A stretch of 53,702 bases of DNA, taken from NCBI GenBank assembly GCA_028288125.1, contig JAQBOH010000184.1, positions 1 through 53,702 on the forward strand. Reading direction: 5' to 3'. Under the pieces are notes generated by a model that saw only the letters and a list, made by a program, of their open reading frames with translations, did not search any database and was not told the DNA's origin. Both the position numbers and the translations under genes were made by a program. Shown here one piece after another: positions 15,586-24,789 of the stretch (the stretch's first letter is position 1; every line of letters begins with the position of its first letter). This stretch comes from Mucilaginibacter sp. Its GTDB lineage: Bacteria; Bacteroidota; Bacteroidia; Sphingobacteriales; Sphingobacteriaceae.

Positions 15586-15915
15586 TTAACAGCAATTAGC
15601 CGGTTCTTTATATAAGCTAAAAAATTCGCCCAGCTGGCTGCTCAACAATTTCCATGCTTTTGGCTCAATACAATAGCATACGCTTACGCCCTCAATGGCG
15701 CCTTGTATCAGCCCTGCGGTTTTCAGTTCCTTTAAATGCTGCGATATAGTGGCCTGCGCCAGGCCCAGCTCATCGACAAGGTCGCCGCAGATGCAGGCGT
15801 TGACGTTGATGATCTGCTGCAGGATAGCAATACGGGCCGGGTGCGCCAATGCCTTCAGCATAACGGCCAGCCTGTTTTGCTCGTCGGTGAATATTTCTGT
15901 TTTTGTTAGTCCCAT
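15586..15915 (-). CDS. arsR: ArsR-family arsenic-responsive repressor
   Basis: A winged-helix metalloregulator, 109 residues from the ATG at 15915 (MGLTKTEIFTDEQNRLAVMLKALAHPARIAIL). The track start at 15996 would add an Ile-rich, Lys-rich leader not seen in the family and would read through the candidate operator. HPARIAILQQI leads to NACICGDLVDELGLAQATISQHLKELKTAGLI, the DNA-recognition helix with a CxC As(III)-binding motif at its start; more Cys occur in VSVCYCIE and the C-terminal ANCC. It heads the five-gene leftward ars operon, 48 bp before the DUF6428 gene, and probably represses its own promoter. Confidence 0.92.
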   Translation of the reverse strand: MGLTKTEIFTDEQNRLAVMLKALAHPARIAILQQIINVNACICGDLVDELGLAQATISQHLKELKTAGLIQGAIEGVSVCYCIEPKAWKLLSSQLGEFFSLYKEPANCC

Positions 15916-15919
15916 GTAT

Positions 15920-15958
15920 ATCGCAATATTACGATTGATTATTAAAATATCAAAATTA
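15920..15958 (-). promoter_or_regulatory. ars operon promoter and operator
   Basis: On the leftward strand TAATTTTG (complement of 15951-15958) matches TAnnTTTG, although no TTG is found at the expected -33 spacing. It is followed by ATCGTAATATTGCGAT, a 16-bp near-perfect dyad (15920-15935), ending 4 bp before the arsR ATG. A repressor bound there would block initiation, and arsenite would release it. The leader would be about 30 nt. Confidence 0.5.
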
Positions 15959-16009
15959 ATTTTAATAATTTTATTAAGTCGTTGATCTTTAGGCAATTAT
16001 TTCTATTTG

Positions 16010-16063
16010 ATCAACTGTATCTGTTGTATCAACTGTATCTATTGTATCAACTGTATCTGTTGT
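16010..16063. repeat. Three tandem 18-bp repeats
   Basis: ATCAACTGTATCTGTTGT occurs three times head to tail; the middle copy differs by one base (ATTGT for GTTGT). It lies in the spacer between arsR and the GT117 gene. No protein is supported here. Confidence 0.7.
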
Positions 16064-16112
16064 ATCTCTTCACAAATGATACAGCTTATACTATTGCCAC
16101 GAAAAAAATCCA

Positions 16113-16145
16113 TAAACAAAAACAGCCCCATAAATATGAGGCTGT
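16113..16145 (-). terminator. Intrinsic terminator after the GT117 gene
   Basis: Read leftward: ACAGCC (complement of 16140-16145), then a CAT/ATG-extended stem, GGCTGT (complement of 16122-16127), then TTTTTGTTT. It lies 21 bp past the stop codon at 16167. Confidence 0.7.
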
Positions 16146-16166
16146 CAGCTTTTATAGCATTTTGTT

Positions 16167-19100
16167 TTATTGCTGTCTTAAAATAGCAGAGAATTTTGTT
16201 TCGTAATCTTTTAATTGCGCTTTCAGCTTGTTGTTAAGCGCGGTTTGATGATTTTCAGTGGTCATAGCGATCATTCCATTTAAAAACGAAGCGCCGTACT
16301 GTACATCGCGCACATTCAAATTGCCTGAACTATTTTGCAGCAGGTAATAGTTATAGTCGAGCTGATCGGTTATGTAACTATCCACGCTTGTGATAAACTT
16401 GTTGGCTAAAACCGAGTCGTGCAATAAGTAGGCGGTTTGCGCCATAAATATTTTACGGTCAACTACTTCCAGGCCTGGATTTATATCAGGCATTTCCGCA
16501 TCATATTTATGCAGGGCTTTTAGCGCCAGGTCGGGATGGCCGTCTTTGATCAATCCTTGTGCAAGGTCAAGAAAAGTGGTTATCATAACCGGGTAAAACA
16601 TGGTAGTTGACTCATGATCCAAATATTTAGCTGTTTTGAAATTGCCATATTTAAACTTAGTCATCATGTTGTTATACATCACCAGGCTATTTGTTTTGCC
16701 CAATTGGTCCTTTGTTGTCGTATCGGGCTTAAAAGGTATCAGGTGATAGGTAAAGCCTTCTTTGTACAGGTAAGGCTGTAAGCCAACCAGGTTTTCGTTG
16801 CCGATGGTTGTTGTAAAGCAAATCGGCCTTACCCAATTGTTATGGGCCAGGATATCCAGTATGGCCAGGTTTTCTTTGGTCACATAGTTGGAAGTGTATT
16901 TCCATTCCATTACGGCAGCAAGCTTATCTTTTTGATCAGGTGTGATGACATGGTTTTTCAGCACATCAACAGGGTTAATCGTTATCTTAAAGTTTTTAGT
17001 TGGCAGGAAATTGCCATATTCGCCGCTTTGGTATTGCACCTGGGTACGTTTATCATCAGATGAAATAAAATCAAATACGTCCTTAACTTCAACTGAACCC
17101 GGGATCTTTTTGTCGTCAAAATAAATAATGTCGCGCACGCCTTCCTTATACTTATCGTATGGCATTGTAATCGGCAGGGGGGCCGATTCGTTCATTTTTG
17201 ACTGCATCTGATGGATATACCAATCGCCTGTAAACAAGCTCAGGTTTACAATACGCACATCCGGCCTGATGCCTTCCACTTCCTGATCATACCAAAGCGA
17301 GTAGGTATCGTTATCTCCGTATGTAAATAAAATGGCGTTCGGCGGGCACGATATGAGGTAATTATAAGCCATATCATGAGGCGTCATTTTGGTGGAGCGG
17401 TCGTGTGCCTTCCATTCTTCTTTTGCCATTAACACAGGAGCTGCCAGGAGGCAAACGGCAGTGGCTCCAATAGCGGCAACCTTTGGATTTATTTTTTTTC
17501 CGATAAGCTCAGCAAGTGCTATTACCCCCAAGCCTATCCAGATGGCAAAGGCATAAAACGAGCCGACATACGAATAGTCCCTTTCCCGCGGCTGGATACT
17601 TGGCTGGTTAACATACATTACAATAGCTATTCCGGTAAAAAAGAAAAGCAGCAGCACCACAAGAGCATCGCGCTTTTTACGCTGGAAATGATAAACAGCG
17701 CCCAATAAACCAATGATAAATGGCAATGCGAATAATGGCGTATAAGTAGTGCCGTCAATTACTGATTTCGGCAAATTTTTATGATTGTCGCGGATACCGC
17801 TTGTCCAGTTGCCGTCGATACCGGTCATGTTTTGCTGGCCATCCATATCGTTATAGCGTCCTACGTAATTCCATAAAAAGTATCTTACATACATTTGGTA
17901 TATCTGCCAGCTGAACATCCATTTAAGGTTATCACCAAAATTGGGTGACTGCCCTTCGCCCATTTGCAGCCATTGGCGGTAAAATTGCGGGTCCTGGCCC
18001 TCGGCGCTGTACATACGCGGCAGTATGGTGGTATGGTCGTAAACATAATTGGTTTTTTTGCCGGCGTTCTCGTATTTTGTTTCTCCCTTGCGGTAAATAA
18101 TGTTGCCTTCTGTTTGGTCAACAACCTTAGCATCAAAATACTGTCCGAATAATAATGGGTTTTCGCCATACTGAACCCGGTTTAAATAACCGTAAAGAAT
18201 AAACGCGTTATCCGGATGCGAATTATCCAGATCCGGACTTGCGGCGGCGCGGATAGGTATATAGGCAAAAGAGCTATATCCGAAGTAAATAAAGGCTACG
18301 CATAAAAGCGCGAGGTTCAGCAACGGTTTTCTGTACTTGATGCTGTACCATATCCCCGTAACCAAAGCGGCTACAATGATCAGCAGGAAGAAGAATGCGC
18401 CGCTCCAAAATCCGAGACCCAGCGTATTCACAAAGAAAAGATCGAAATAAGCCGCTATTTTTACAGTATAACCCCGGATACCATATTGCACAAACACAAG
18501 TATAAACACGCCGATCAATAAAGTTATGAAGGCGTTGCGGACAGTAACATTCCGGCCGCGGCGGAAATAATACACCAGCGATATAGCAGGTATGGTTAAC
18601 AGGTTAAGCAAGTGTATTCCTATCGACAAACCAATGATATAAGCGATAAATAACAACCATCGGTCTGCGCCGGGTTCGTCGGCATGGGCATCCCATTTTA
18701 ATATGGCCCAAAACACAATAGCCGTACAAAGCGACGACAGCGCGAATACAATGGTTTCCACAGCCGAGAACCAAAAAGTATCAGTAAAGGTAAATGCCAG
18801 TGCGCCAACCAAACCGGCGCCTATAATCAGTATCATATTTGACTGCTCAATAGCCTCGCCGGATTTATTCAGCATTTTTCGGGCCAGCGCAGTAATGGTC
18901 CAGAACAGGAACATGATTGTAGCGCCGCTGGCCAGGGCGGAGCCCATATTGGTAAAGTAGGGTACCTTGGCATTATCGCCCATTGACAGCAGCGAGAATG
19001 CCTTTCCGAGCATAGCAAACAGCGGATATCCCGGCTGATGCGCTACCTGTAAGCGGTACGCGCACGAAATAAACTCGCCGCAGTCCCAAAAGCTTACGGA

Positions 19101-19184
19101 TGGCTCAAGCGTTAAAATATAGGTAACTGACGCGATCGCGAAGCAAAGCCAGCCGAAAAGATTATTGATTTTTTTGTATTGCAT
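16167..19184 (-). CDS. DUF2723 (GT117-type) membrane glycosyltransferase
   Basis: A 1005-residue inner-membrane protein of the DUF2723/TMEM260 family, which are protein O-mannosyltransferase-like glycosyltransferases (GT117). The family signature lies at the N-terminus: LTLEPSVSFWDCGEFISCAYRLQVAHQPGYPLFAMLG, with the WDCGEF acidic residue expected to be catalytic. About 12 hydrophobic segments fill the first 600 residues; the last 350 are soluble (TPHDMAYNYLISCPPNAILFTYGDNDTYSLWYDQEVEGIRPDVRIVNLSL, conserved in the family). Bacteroidota O-glycosylate many exported proteins, and this is a likely participant, but its acceptor is unknown. It has its own terminator and no operon partners. Confidence 0.9.
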   Translation of the reverse strand: MQYKKINNLFGWLCFAIASVTYILTLEPSVSFWDCGEFISCAYRLQVAHQPGYPLFAMLGKAFSLLSMGDNAKVPYFTNMGSALASGATIMFLFWTITALARKMLNKSGEAIEQSNMILIIGAGLVGALAFTFTDTFWFSAVETIVFALSSLCTAIVFWAILKWDAHADEPGADRWLLFIAYIIGLSIGIHLLNLLTIPAISLVYYFRRGRNVTVRNAFITLLIGVFILVFVQYGIRGYTVKIAAYFDLFFVNTLGLGFWSGAFFFLLIIVAALVTGIWYSIKYRKPLLNLALLCVAFIYFGYSSFAYIPIRAAASPDLDNSHPDNAFILYGYLNRVQYGENPLLFGQYFDAKVVDQTEGNIIYRKGETKYENAGKKTNYVYDHTTILPRMYSAEGQDPQFYRQWLQMGEGQSPNFGDNLKWMFSWQIYQMYVRYFLWNYVGRYNDMDGQQNMTGIDGNWTSGIRDNHKNLPKSVIDGTTYTPLFALPFIIGLLGAVYHFQRKKRDALVVLLLFFFTGIAIVMYVNQPSIQPRERDYSYVGSFYAFAIWIGLGVIALAELIGKKINPKVAAIGATAVCLLAAPVLMAKEEWKAHDRSTKMTPHDMAYNYLISCPPNAILFTYGDNDTYSLWYDQEVEGIRPDVRIVNLSLFTGDWYIHQMQSKMNESAPLPITMPYDKYKEGVRDIIYFDDKKIPGSVEVKDVFDFISSDDKRTQVQYQSGEYGNFLPTKNFKITINPVDVLKNHVITPDQKDKLAAVMEWKYTSNYVTKENLAILDILAHNNWVRPICFTTTIGNENLVGLQPYLYKEGFTYHLIPFKPDTTTKDQLGKTNSLVMYNNMMTKFKYGNFKTAKYLDHESTTMFYPVMITTFLDLAQGLIKDGHPDLALKALHKYDAEMPDINPGLEVVDRKIFMAQTAYLLHDSVLANKFITSVDSYITDQLDYNYYLLQNSSGNLNVRDVQYGASFLNGMIAMTTENHQTALNNKLKAQLKDYETKFSAILRQQ

Positions 19185-19514
19185 GGATGATAAGTAATGG
19201 TTTTATCGAAGGGTAAATATCACGATTTTTAACACTTATTTTAAAAAAACTACTGTGGCTTAACAACTTTTAACAATTTTAAACGCACGTGCCCTTTAGC
19301 AGCCGGCAAAAATAATGTATTAAAAAGCATCCCTCCTATAAATCTTGCAGTTTTTTAAAGGGTAACCTGGCCGCGGTAACCATACAGGAAAGTTAGAGCT
19401 GTGCCAAAAAATCGCAAAATACATCCGCCTATTGGTTGCCCCTTCACTATCGCAGTAGTTCTGCTTGCAACAAATCATTTTTATTTACCCATAAATAACG
19501 CTTATTTTGCTGCA

Positions 19515-21122
19515 ATGCAAAATACCGTCTTTTTACCTGTTAAAAAAATAACATTATTGCTAGGGGTTATCCTGTTTTCGGTACAGGTGAGCAGGTCGCA
19601 GACGGTTTACTTACCCCTTTCGTACCAGCTTAACCAAAAATTTAATTCGACACTTTATTCGGTTAGTAGTTCCCTTCATACTTCATTAAGGCCGTTTTTG
19701 ATTGACAGTTCGCTCACGCCAACTTATAATGCGATCATGCAGCGCGGGGTTGATAGCAACCGTAAATCATGGGTGTTCAGGAAATTATTTAATGAACATT
19801 TGTTTGATGAAACGAATAAAGAATATACTTTTTTTGGCGATTACCTGCCCGATCTCCAGTTAGGACACGACTTTTCAGGCAAAAGCACCACTGATCTTAA
19901 CACACGCGGTTACCAGTTTGGCGGCACGGTTGGCACTAAGTTTTACTTTTATACCAGCGGGTACGAAAACCAGGGCAAGTTTGCCAATTATCTGAACGAT
20001 TATATCAATAAGGTCAATTTTGTACCGGGCCAGGCCTACGTACACAATTCCATCAATTCATCAAAAGACTGGTCGTATGTTACCGCCATCATTTCATATA
20101 CGCCCATAAAACAGCTGAATATCACGCTTGGCGAAGACAAAACATTTATCGGCGATGGCTACCGTTCGCTGCTGCTATCCGATTTTGCTGCCAATTACCC
20201 TTTATTGCGTTTAACCGCGAACCTGGGCAAGGTGCAGTATATGATGATGTGGGCTTATCTGCAGGATGCCACGGCAAAACAGTTTGATTCTTTTACCAAT
20301 AATCGCCGCAAATGGGCCGCTTTCCATTACCTCGACTGGAATGTAAACAACCGGCTGTCACTTGGCTTTTTCAACGCAGTGATAACTGAAGAAGCGAATG
20401 ACCAGGGACAGTTTCATGGTTTTGATGTGAATTATATAAACCCGCTGATTTATTCGAGCTCACTCGGCCCGTCATCCCAGCCGGATAATGTGCTGGCCGG
20501 TTTTACCGGGAAGTATAAAATATTTGATAAGACCGCTGTTTACGGCCAGTTGCTGCTCGACCGTTTTAACGCAGGCGACTTCTTTTCAAATGGTAATACT
20601 AATAATACCAACGGGGTACAGCTAGGCATCCGCGGCGCCGACATGTTTAGCGTTAACAGTCTTAATTTTCTGTTCGAATACAATACGGTTAAACCCTATA
20701 CCTATCAAAGTAACCAGCTGATAACCAACTATACCGAGTATAGTGAGCCGTTAGGCGATCCGCTTGGCGCGAATTTCAGGGAGTTGATCGGGATACTTAA
20801 CTATTCGGCGGGACGGTTTGATTTTATGGGACAACTGAATTATGCGAAGTATGGCCTCGACCCGGCAAATATGAATTATGGCCGCGATCTTACCCAACCG
20901 TTTACACAGTCTGTATCCGCCACTTCCGTGGGACAGGGGATACCTACCCACCTGTATTACGCCGAAGGGACTGTATCTCTCCTAATTAATCCCAAATACA
21001 ACCTTCGCCTCGAACTTGGTGGACTGTTGCGCGATGAAGGGAACGCTTTAACGAGTAAAAAAACCGCGCTCTTTACCTTCGGCCTCCGCAGTACTTTCCG
21101 GAATTTATACCACGATTTTTAG
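19515..21122 (+). CDS. Outer-membrane beta-barrel protein, Wzi/RemB-like
   Basis: A 535-residue secreted protein from the ATG at 19515 (MQNTVFLPVKKITLLLGVILFSVQVSRSQTVYLPL), which gives a proper signal peptide; the track start lies 38 codons upstream and adds a second hydrophobic stretch. The mature part is rich in alternating aromatic/polar strands (GTKFYFYTSGYENQGKFANYLNDYINKVNFVPGQ, LNITLGEDKTFIGDGYRSLLLSDFAANYPLLRL) and ends with LFTFGLRSTFRNLYHDF, typical of an outer-membrane barrel. The GEDKTFIGDGYRSLLLSD segment resembles capsule-assembly Wzi and flavobacterial gliding protein RemB. Divergent from the GT117 gene. Role in capsule or surface attachment is inferred. Confidence 0.75.
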   Translation: MQNTVFLPVKKITLLLGVILFSVQVSRSQTVYLPLSYQLNQKFNSTLYSVSSSLHTSLRPFLIDSSLTPTYNAIMQRGVDSNRKSWVFRKLFNEHLFDETNKEYTFFGDYLPDLQLGHDFSGKSTTDLNTRGYQFGGTVGTKFYFYTSGYENQGKFANYLNDYINKVNFVPGQAYVHNSINSSKDWSYVTAIISYTPIKQLNITLGEDKTFIGDGYRSLLLSDFAANYPLLRLTANLGKVQYMMMWAYLQDATAKQFDSFTNNRRKWAAFHYLDWNVNNRLSLGFFNAVITEEANDQGQFHGFDVNYINPLIYSSSLGPSSQPDNVLAGFTGKYKIFDKTAVYGQLLLDRFNAGDFFSNGNTNNTNGVQLGIRGADMFSVNSLNFLFEYNTVKPYTYQSNQLITNYTEYSEPLGDPLGANFRELIGILNYSAGRFDFMGQLNYAKYGLDPANMNYGRDLTQPFTQSVSATSVGQGIPTHLYYAEGTVSLLINPKYNLRLELGGLLRDEGNALTSKKTALFTFGLRSTFRNLYHDF

Positions 21123-21250
21123 GATAGAAGGTGCATAAGCACCGTTGCCATTCTAAACGTGGTGAAGAATCTTTTCAATGTGAAAGTTGCAGAATTACCT
21201 ATCAGGCGCAGAAGATCTTTCGCTCACGCTCAAGATGACAAAAAACCCGA

Positions 21251-21277
21251 AACAAAAAAGGCGGGAATCATCCCGCC
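21251..21277 (-). terminator. Intrinsic terminator of the pst-phoU operon
   Basis: Leftward: GGCGGGA, loop TGAT, TCCCGCC, then TTTTTTG. This is a perfect 7-bp GC-rich stem plus T-tract, 48 bp past the phoU stop codon. Confidence 0.88.
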
Positions 21278-21324
21278 AATTCTATCACAATCATCAATCG
21301 TAATTCTTAAATTGTAAATCGTAA

Positions 21325-22011
21325 TTATTCCTCCCCCTCTACCCTACGTTTCCCGCTTTCGAAGTGCTTTAATATTTTCGCTTCAACATAAAAAATAATC
21401 TCCTCGGCTATATTTTTCGACTGGTCGCCTACGCGTTCGAGCTTGCGGATGATCGACAGCATATACAATGCTTCGGGCATGTTGTTCATATTCGCTTTGA
21501 TCAGCTCCCCTATCACTTCCGGGGCGTTCATATTAATCGCATCCAAAACATCATCTCTTTTGAATATACTGCGGGCAAGCACGGTGTCTTCTTTTTCAAA
21601 AGCGGAGCGGGTGTCTATCAATATATTAACCGCTTCGTCATACATCCGCAGTATCGAGGTACTTTCTAATGCTTTCACATCAAAATTTACCGCCGATTCA
21701 ACAACATATAGCGCTATACCGGCAGCTATATCGCCGATACGCTCAAGATTGGTGTTTATTTTAAGGGCAGCGAGTAAAAACCGCAGATCCACAGCTACCG
21801 GACAATGAAGCGCAAAAATATTTTCACAGTCCCTGTCGATCTTTAGCTCGAATGAATTCACTCTTTTTTCTTTAACCAAAACCTCACGTGCCAGGTCTTT
21901 ATCAAATTGTACCATGGCCTCTTTCGCCTTGTTCAACTGCGACTGGACCAATATCCACATACTTATCAATTCCTTCTTTAGCGCGTTAATTTCGTTCTCT
22001 AATGGTGTCAT
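21325..22011 (-). CDS. phoU: Phosphate signalling protein PhoU
   Basis: A 228-residue cytosolic regulator linking the Pst transporter to the PhoR kinase and limiting phosphate uptake. It is built of two similar three-helix PhoU repeats: the first has VNSFELKIDRDCENIFALHCPVAVDLRFLLAALKINTNLERIGDIAAGIA (the E.IGD metal-binding motif), the second has YMLSIIRKLERVGDQSKNIAEEIIFYVEAK (ERVGD). Start MTPLENEINALKKEL is typical. It is the last gene of the operon, 163 bp after pstB, separated by a heptad-repeat spacer, and followed by a strong terminator. Confidence 0.95.
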   Translation of the reverse strand: MTPLENEINALKKELISMWILVQSQLNKAKEAMVQFDKDLAREVLVKEKRVNSFELKIDRDCENIFALHCPVAVDLRFLLAALKINTNLERIGDIAAGIALYVVESAVNFDVKALESTSILRMYDEAVNILIDTRSAFEKEDTVLARSIFKRDDVLDAINMNAPEVIGELIKANMNNMPEALYMLSIIRKLERVGDQSKNIAEEIIFYVEAKILKHFESGKRRVEGEE

Positions 22012-22025
22012 AATTTTTTATTTGT

Positions 22026-22171
22026 GTTAGTTGTAGGTTGTGGGTTGTAAGTTGCAGGCAAAATCTGTCATAACTCCCAACTTATAAATTACACTAACTA
22101 TTCAACTATCTGTTCTTTGTCTTTTATACAAAGTTGTATATATACAACCTATAACTTACAACCTTCAACCA
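22026..22171. repeat. Facing heptad repeats between pstB and phoU
   Basis: 22026-22060 reads GTTAGTT GTAGGTT GTGGGTT GTAAGTT GCAGGCA; 22144-22171 reads ACAACCT ATAACTT ACAACCT TCAACCA. The right block is an inverted version of the left (GTTGTAAGTT against AACTTACAAC), so the spacer can fold. A fold here in the mRNA could tune phoU relative to pstB. Confidence 0.6.
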
Positions 22172-22174
22172 ACC

Positions 22175-22933
22175 CTAACTAAATCTTCCCGTAATATAAT
22201 TTTGCGTTCGTTTATCTTTAGGCGCGGTAAACATTTGCCTGGTGTTATCAAATTCAACCAGCTCGCCCAGGTAAAAAAATGCTGTTTTATCGCTTACGCG
22301 GGCGGCCTGCTGCATATTGTGTGTTACAATAATCAGGGTATAATTAGCCTTTAATTCATGAAACAAAGCTTCAATGCTCGACGTCGAGATCGGGTCAAGC
22401 GCCGAGGTTGGTTCATCGAACAGGATTACTTCTGGCTCCATAGCGATAGCCCGTGCTATACACAAGCGCTGCTGCTGCCCACCCGAAAGGAAGGTGCCCT
22501 TTTTGTGCAGTGAGTCCTTAACCTCATTCCATAAGGCCGCTGATGTTAATGACTTCTCAACAATATGGTCCATTTCAACCTTAGGAATTTTAAGGCCGTT
22601 TAATTTATAGCCCGCCACCACGTTATCGTAAATGCTCAAATTAGGGAACGGGTTTGGCCGCTGAAACACCATACCGATCTTATACCGAACGTAAATGGGG
22701 TTCATGGTGTAGATATCATCCGCATAAAGCTTCAGCATACCCTCGGTTCTCGCGCCGGGAACCAGTTCGTGCATGCGGTTAATGCAGCGTAAAAATGTTG
22801 TTTTACCGCAGCCCGATGGGCCCATAACAGCTATCACCTGGTTCTTTTCTATTTTTATCGAAACATCTTTTACCGCGTGATTATCCCCAAACCAGGCATT
22901 AAAATTTGAGGCGCTTATAACTGAATGTTCCAT
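22175..22933 (-). CDS. pstB: Phosphate ABC transporter ATP-binding protein
   Basis: A 252-residue ATPase powering phosphate import. Motifs: Walker [10 protein letters not shown] (about 34-42), Q-loop [10 protein letters not shown] (the PNPFP is specific to PstB), signature [15 protein letters not shown], Walker [13 protein letters not shown], and the H-loop [15 protein letters not shown]. Begins [25 protein letters not shown]. Its start overlaps the 3' end of pstA by 19 bp, implying coupled translation with the permease. Cytosolic face of the inner membrane. Confidence 0.97.
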   Translation of the reverse strand: MEHSVISASNFNAWFGDNHAVKDVSIKIEKNQVIAVMGPSGCGKTTFLRCINRMHELVPGARTEGMLKLYADDIYTMNPIYVRYKIGMVFQRPNPFPNLSIYDNVVAGYKLNGLKIPKVEMDHIVEKSLTSAALWNEVKDSLHKKGTFLSGGQQQRLCIARAIAMEPEVILFDEPTSALDPISTSSIEALFHELKANYTLIIVTHNMQQAARVSDKTAFFYLGELVEFDNTRQMFTAPKDKRTQNYITGRFS

Positions 22934-23760
22934 TTTCTTGTGATCAACTTGGTAAATATATTTAATAGCAATACAAACATTAATAATATAAACGACGCTC
23001 CCCAGGCCAGGTTATGCCACTCGTCATAAGGGCTGGTAGCGTAATTAAATATGAGCAAAGGTAAGCTTTGCATTGGTTTTGTGATGGCGGCCGATAAATA
23101 AGGATTGCCAAACGCTGTAAACAATAACGGCGCGGTTTCACCGACAATACGGGCTACCGAAAGCATTATTCCGGATAAAATTCCGGCAAAACCGCATGGT
23201 ACGATAACTTTTAAGATCACCCGGTGATAGGGCACACCCAATGAAAGGGCTGCCTCTTTTAGCGAATCAGGAAGTAATTTTAGCGTTTGCTCGGTCGACC
23301 GGATGACGATCGGCAGCATCATAATGGCTAAAGCCACGCTGCCTGATAATGCCGAAAAAGTACCTAGCGGTTTTACGATCCAAAAATACACTACCATACC
23401 CACTACAATAGAAGGTACGCCCTGCAATATATCAACACATAAACCGGCATAATAGGCCAGCCTGGTAGTCGCATTCTCGCTCAGGTAAATCCCGGTTAAT
23501 ATGCCAGTGGGTATTGCAATTAATGACGATAAAGCAACAATTATTATGCTGCCCAAAAGCGCGTTGCTGATACCGCCACCGGTTTCGCCTACGGGTGCTG
23601 GTACATGGGTCAAAAAATGCCAGTTCACCTGCGTTACACCCTGCTTAATAATGTACAGCAAAATGATAATTAACGGGATAGTGATAACAAAGGCCAAAAA
23701 AATTATTATTGATTTGAATACAATGCTCTTGGTGTTTCTTACTTTTAATCTTGCGTCCAT
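22915..23760 (-). CDS. pstA: Phosphate ABC transporter permease PstA
   Basis: A 281-residue inner-membrane permease. Six hydrophobic helices; the BPD_transp_1 region contains the EAA-type loop [48 protein letters not shown], which is characteristic of PstA (GETAPLLFT). Starts [16 protein letters not shown]. It lies 4 bp after pstC and overlaps pstB by 19 bp, so the three cytoplasmic/membrane components are tightly coupled. Pairs with PstC to form the channel. Confidence 0.96.
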   Translation of the reverse strand: MDARLKVRNTKSIVFKSIIIFLAFVITIPLIIILLYIIKQGVTQVNWHFLTHVPAPVGETGGGISNALLGSIIIVALSSLIAIPTGILTGIYLSENATTRLAYYAGLCVDILQGVPSIVVGMVVYFWIVKPLGTFSALSGSVALAIMMLPIVIRSTEQTLKLLPDSLKEAALSLGVPYHRVILKVIVPCGFAGILSGIMLSVARIVGETAPLLFTAFGNPYLSAAITKPMQSLPLLIFNYATSPYDEWHNLAWGASFILLMFVLLLNIFTKLITRKWNIQL

Positions 23761-23764
23761 TCCG

Positions 23765-24679
23765 TCAATTATTAGTGTATTTCGTAATTATCTTTTTCCC
23801 GATCAGGTTGATGATCACCGTAACTACAAACAATACCAGGCCGAGCTCAATTAACGCCGATAGATATACAGTGTGGTCGGCTTCGGTAAATTCGTTGGCA
23901 ATAACGCTGGCCATGGTATTACCCGGGCCAAAAAAAGCATCCTTTATCGAATGAGCAATTGCGCTGGTATTACCTATCAGCATAGCCACGGCCATGGTTT
24001 CGCCAAGGGCGCGGCCCAGCGACAAAAGGATACCGGCAAATAACCCCGAACGGGTATAAGGTAAAATAACACTGCGGATAACTTCAAAACGGGTTGCCCC
24101 AAGCGCATAGGCGCCCTCCTTTAAAGGCGACGGCACCATGCGTATTAACGATGTTCCTAAAGACGCCGCATAAGGAATGATCATGACCGCCAATACAAGC
24201 GATGACGTAAAAACGCCTACCCCGTACGGCGCCACGCCAATTTTCGCTTCGAATGATCGTATGACGGGAACCAAAACAGATAATCCCCAGAAACCGTAAA
24301 TAACCGATGGCACGGCCGCTATCAACTCGATGGTATTTTTCAGCAAATTTGACAGCCACCCTTTAGGATTATATTCTCCAAGATAAATGGCGATAGCATA
24401 TGAAAAAGGTATCGAAATAATTAAGGCTGTAAATGAAGTAAGTATGGTGCCGATCAAAAAAGGATAGGCGCCGTAAATATTATTAACCGGGTCCCATATT
24501 TTGCCCCACAAAAATTTTATTCCCAGGGATTTAATTGACGGCATAGATTGGACGATAAGTGTTACCAGGATACCGATAACCAGTACCAGTAAAATCGCGC
24601 TCATTATCCACAGTACACGCTTAAAAACGGTTTCCCATTTCATTTGGCTGTACGAAAGGTCTAATCTTTTATGTTTCAC
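23765..24679 (-). CDS. pstC: Phosphate ABC transporter permease PstC
   Basis: A 304-residue inner-membrane permease, partner of PstA. Hydrophobic segments begin at about residue 20 (VLWIMSAILLVLVIGILVTLIV). Family marks: GTILTSFTALIISIPFSYAIAIYLGEY, LIAAVPSVIYGFWGLSVLVPVI, the EAA loop KEGAYALGATRFEVIRSVILPYTRSGLFAGILLSLGRALGETMAVAMLIGNT (GRALGETMAV is PstC-specific). It starts 110 bp after the pstS stop codon; that spacer carries a strong hairpin. Confidence 0.96.
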   Translation of the reverse strand: MKHKRLDLSYSQMKWETVFKRVLWIMSAILLVLVIGILVTLIVQSMPSIKSLGIKFLWGKIWDPVNNIYGAYPFLIGTILTSFTALIISIPFSYAIAIYLGEYNPKGWLSNLLKNTIELIAAVPSVIYGFWGLSVLVPVIRSFEAKIGVAPYGVGVFTSSLVLAVMIIPYAASLGTSLIRMVPSPLKEGAYALGATRFEVIRSVILPYTRSGLFAGILLSLGRALGETMAVAMLIGNTSAIAHSIKDAFFGPGNTMASVIANEFTEADHTVYLSALIELGLVLFVVTVIINLIGKKIITKYTNN

Positions 24680-24700
24680 AAATTTTGGGGTTTGTTATTT

Positions 24701-24745
24701 AACACAAATACCAGTCCCCTGTTTTATGGGACTGGCAATTGTGTT
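24701..24745 (-). promoter_or_regulatory. Intercistronic hairpin between pstS and pstC
   Basis: AACACAA (24701-24707) pairs with TTGTGTT (24739-24745) and CCAGTCCC (24711-24718) pairs with GGGACTGG (24728-24735), with a symmetric 3x3 internal loop between the two stems. It is not followed by a T-tract, so it is more likely an mRNA-end stabiliser or partial attenuator that keeps pstS expression above pstCAB than a full terminator. Confidence 0.6.
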
Positions 24746-24789
24746 TTATTACTTAAAAGCTGATAAACAGATAGTTTAGTAAATCAACA

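Noticed and set aside
15982-16206. 74-aa ORF across the 18-bp repeats
   Set aside because: Translation is the repeat itself (LYLLYQ units); it overlaps the GT117 gene end and has no start context.
21123-21250. Possible small gene or repeat after the Wzi/RemB-like gene
   Set aside because: No ORF and no clear inverted repeat; the words look like generic spacer, so nothing is claimed except the terminator that follows.
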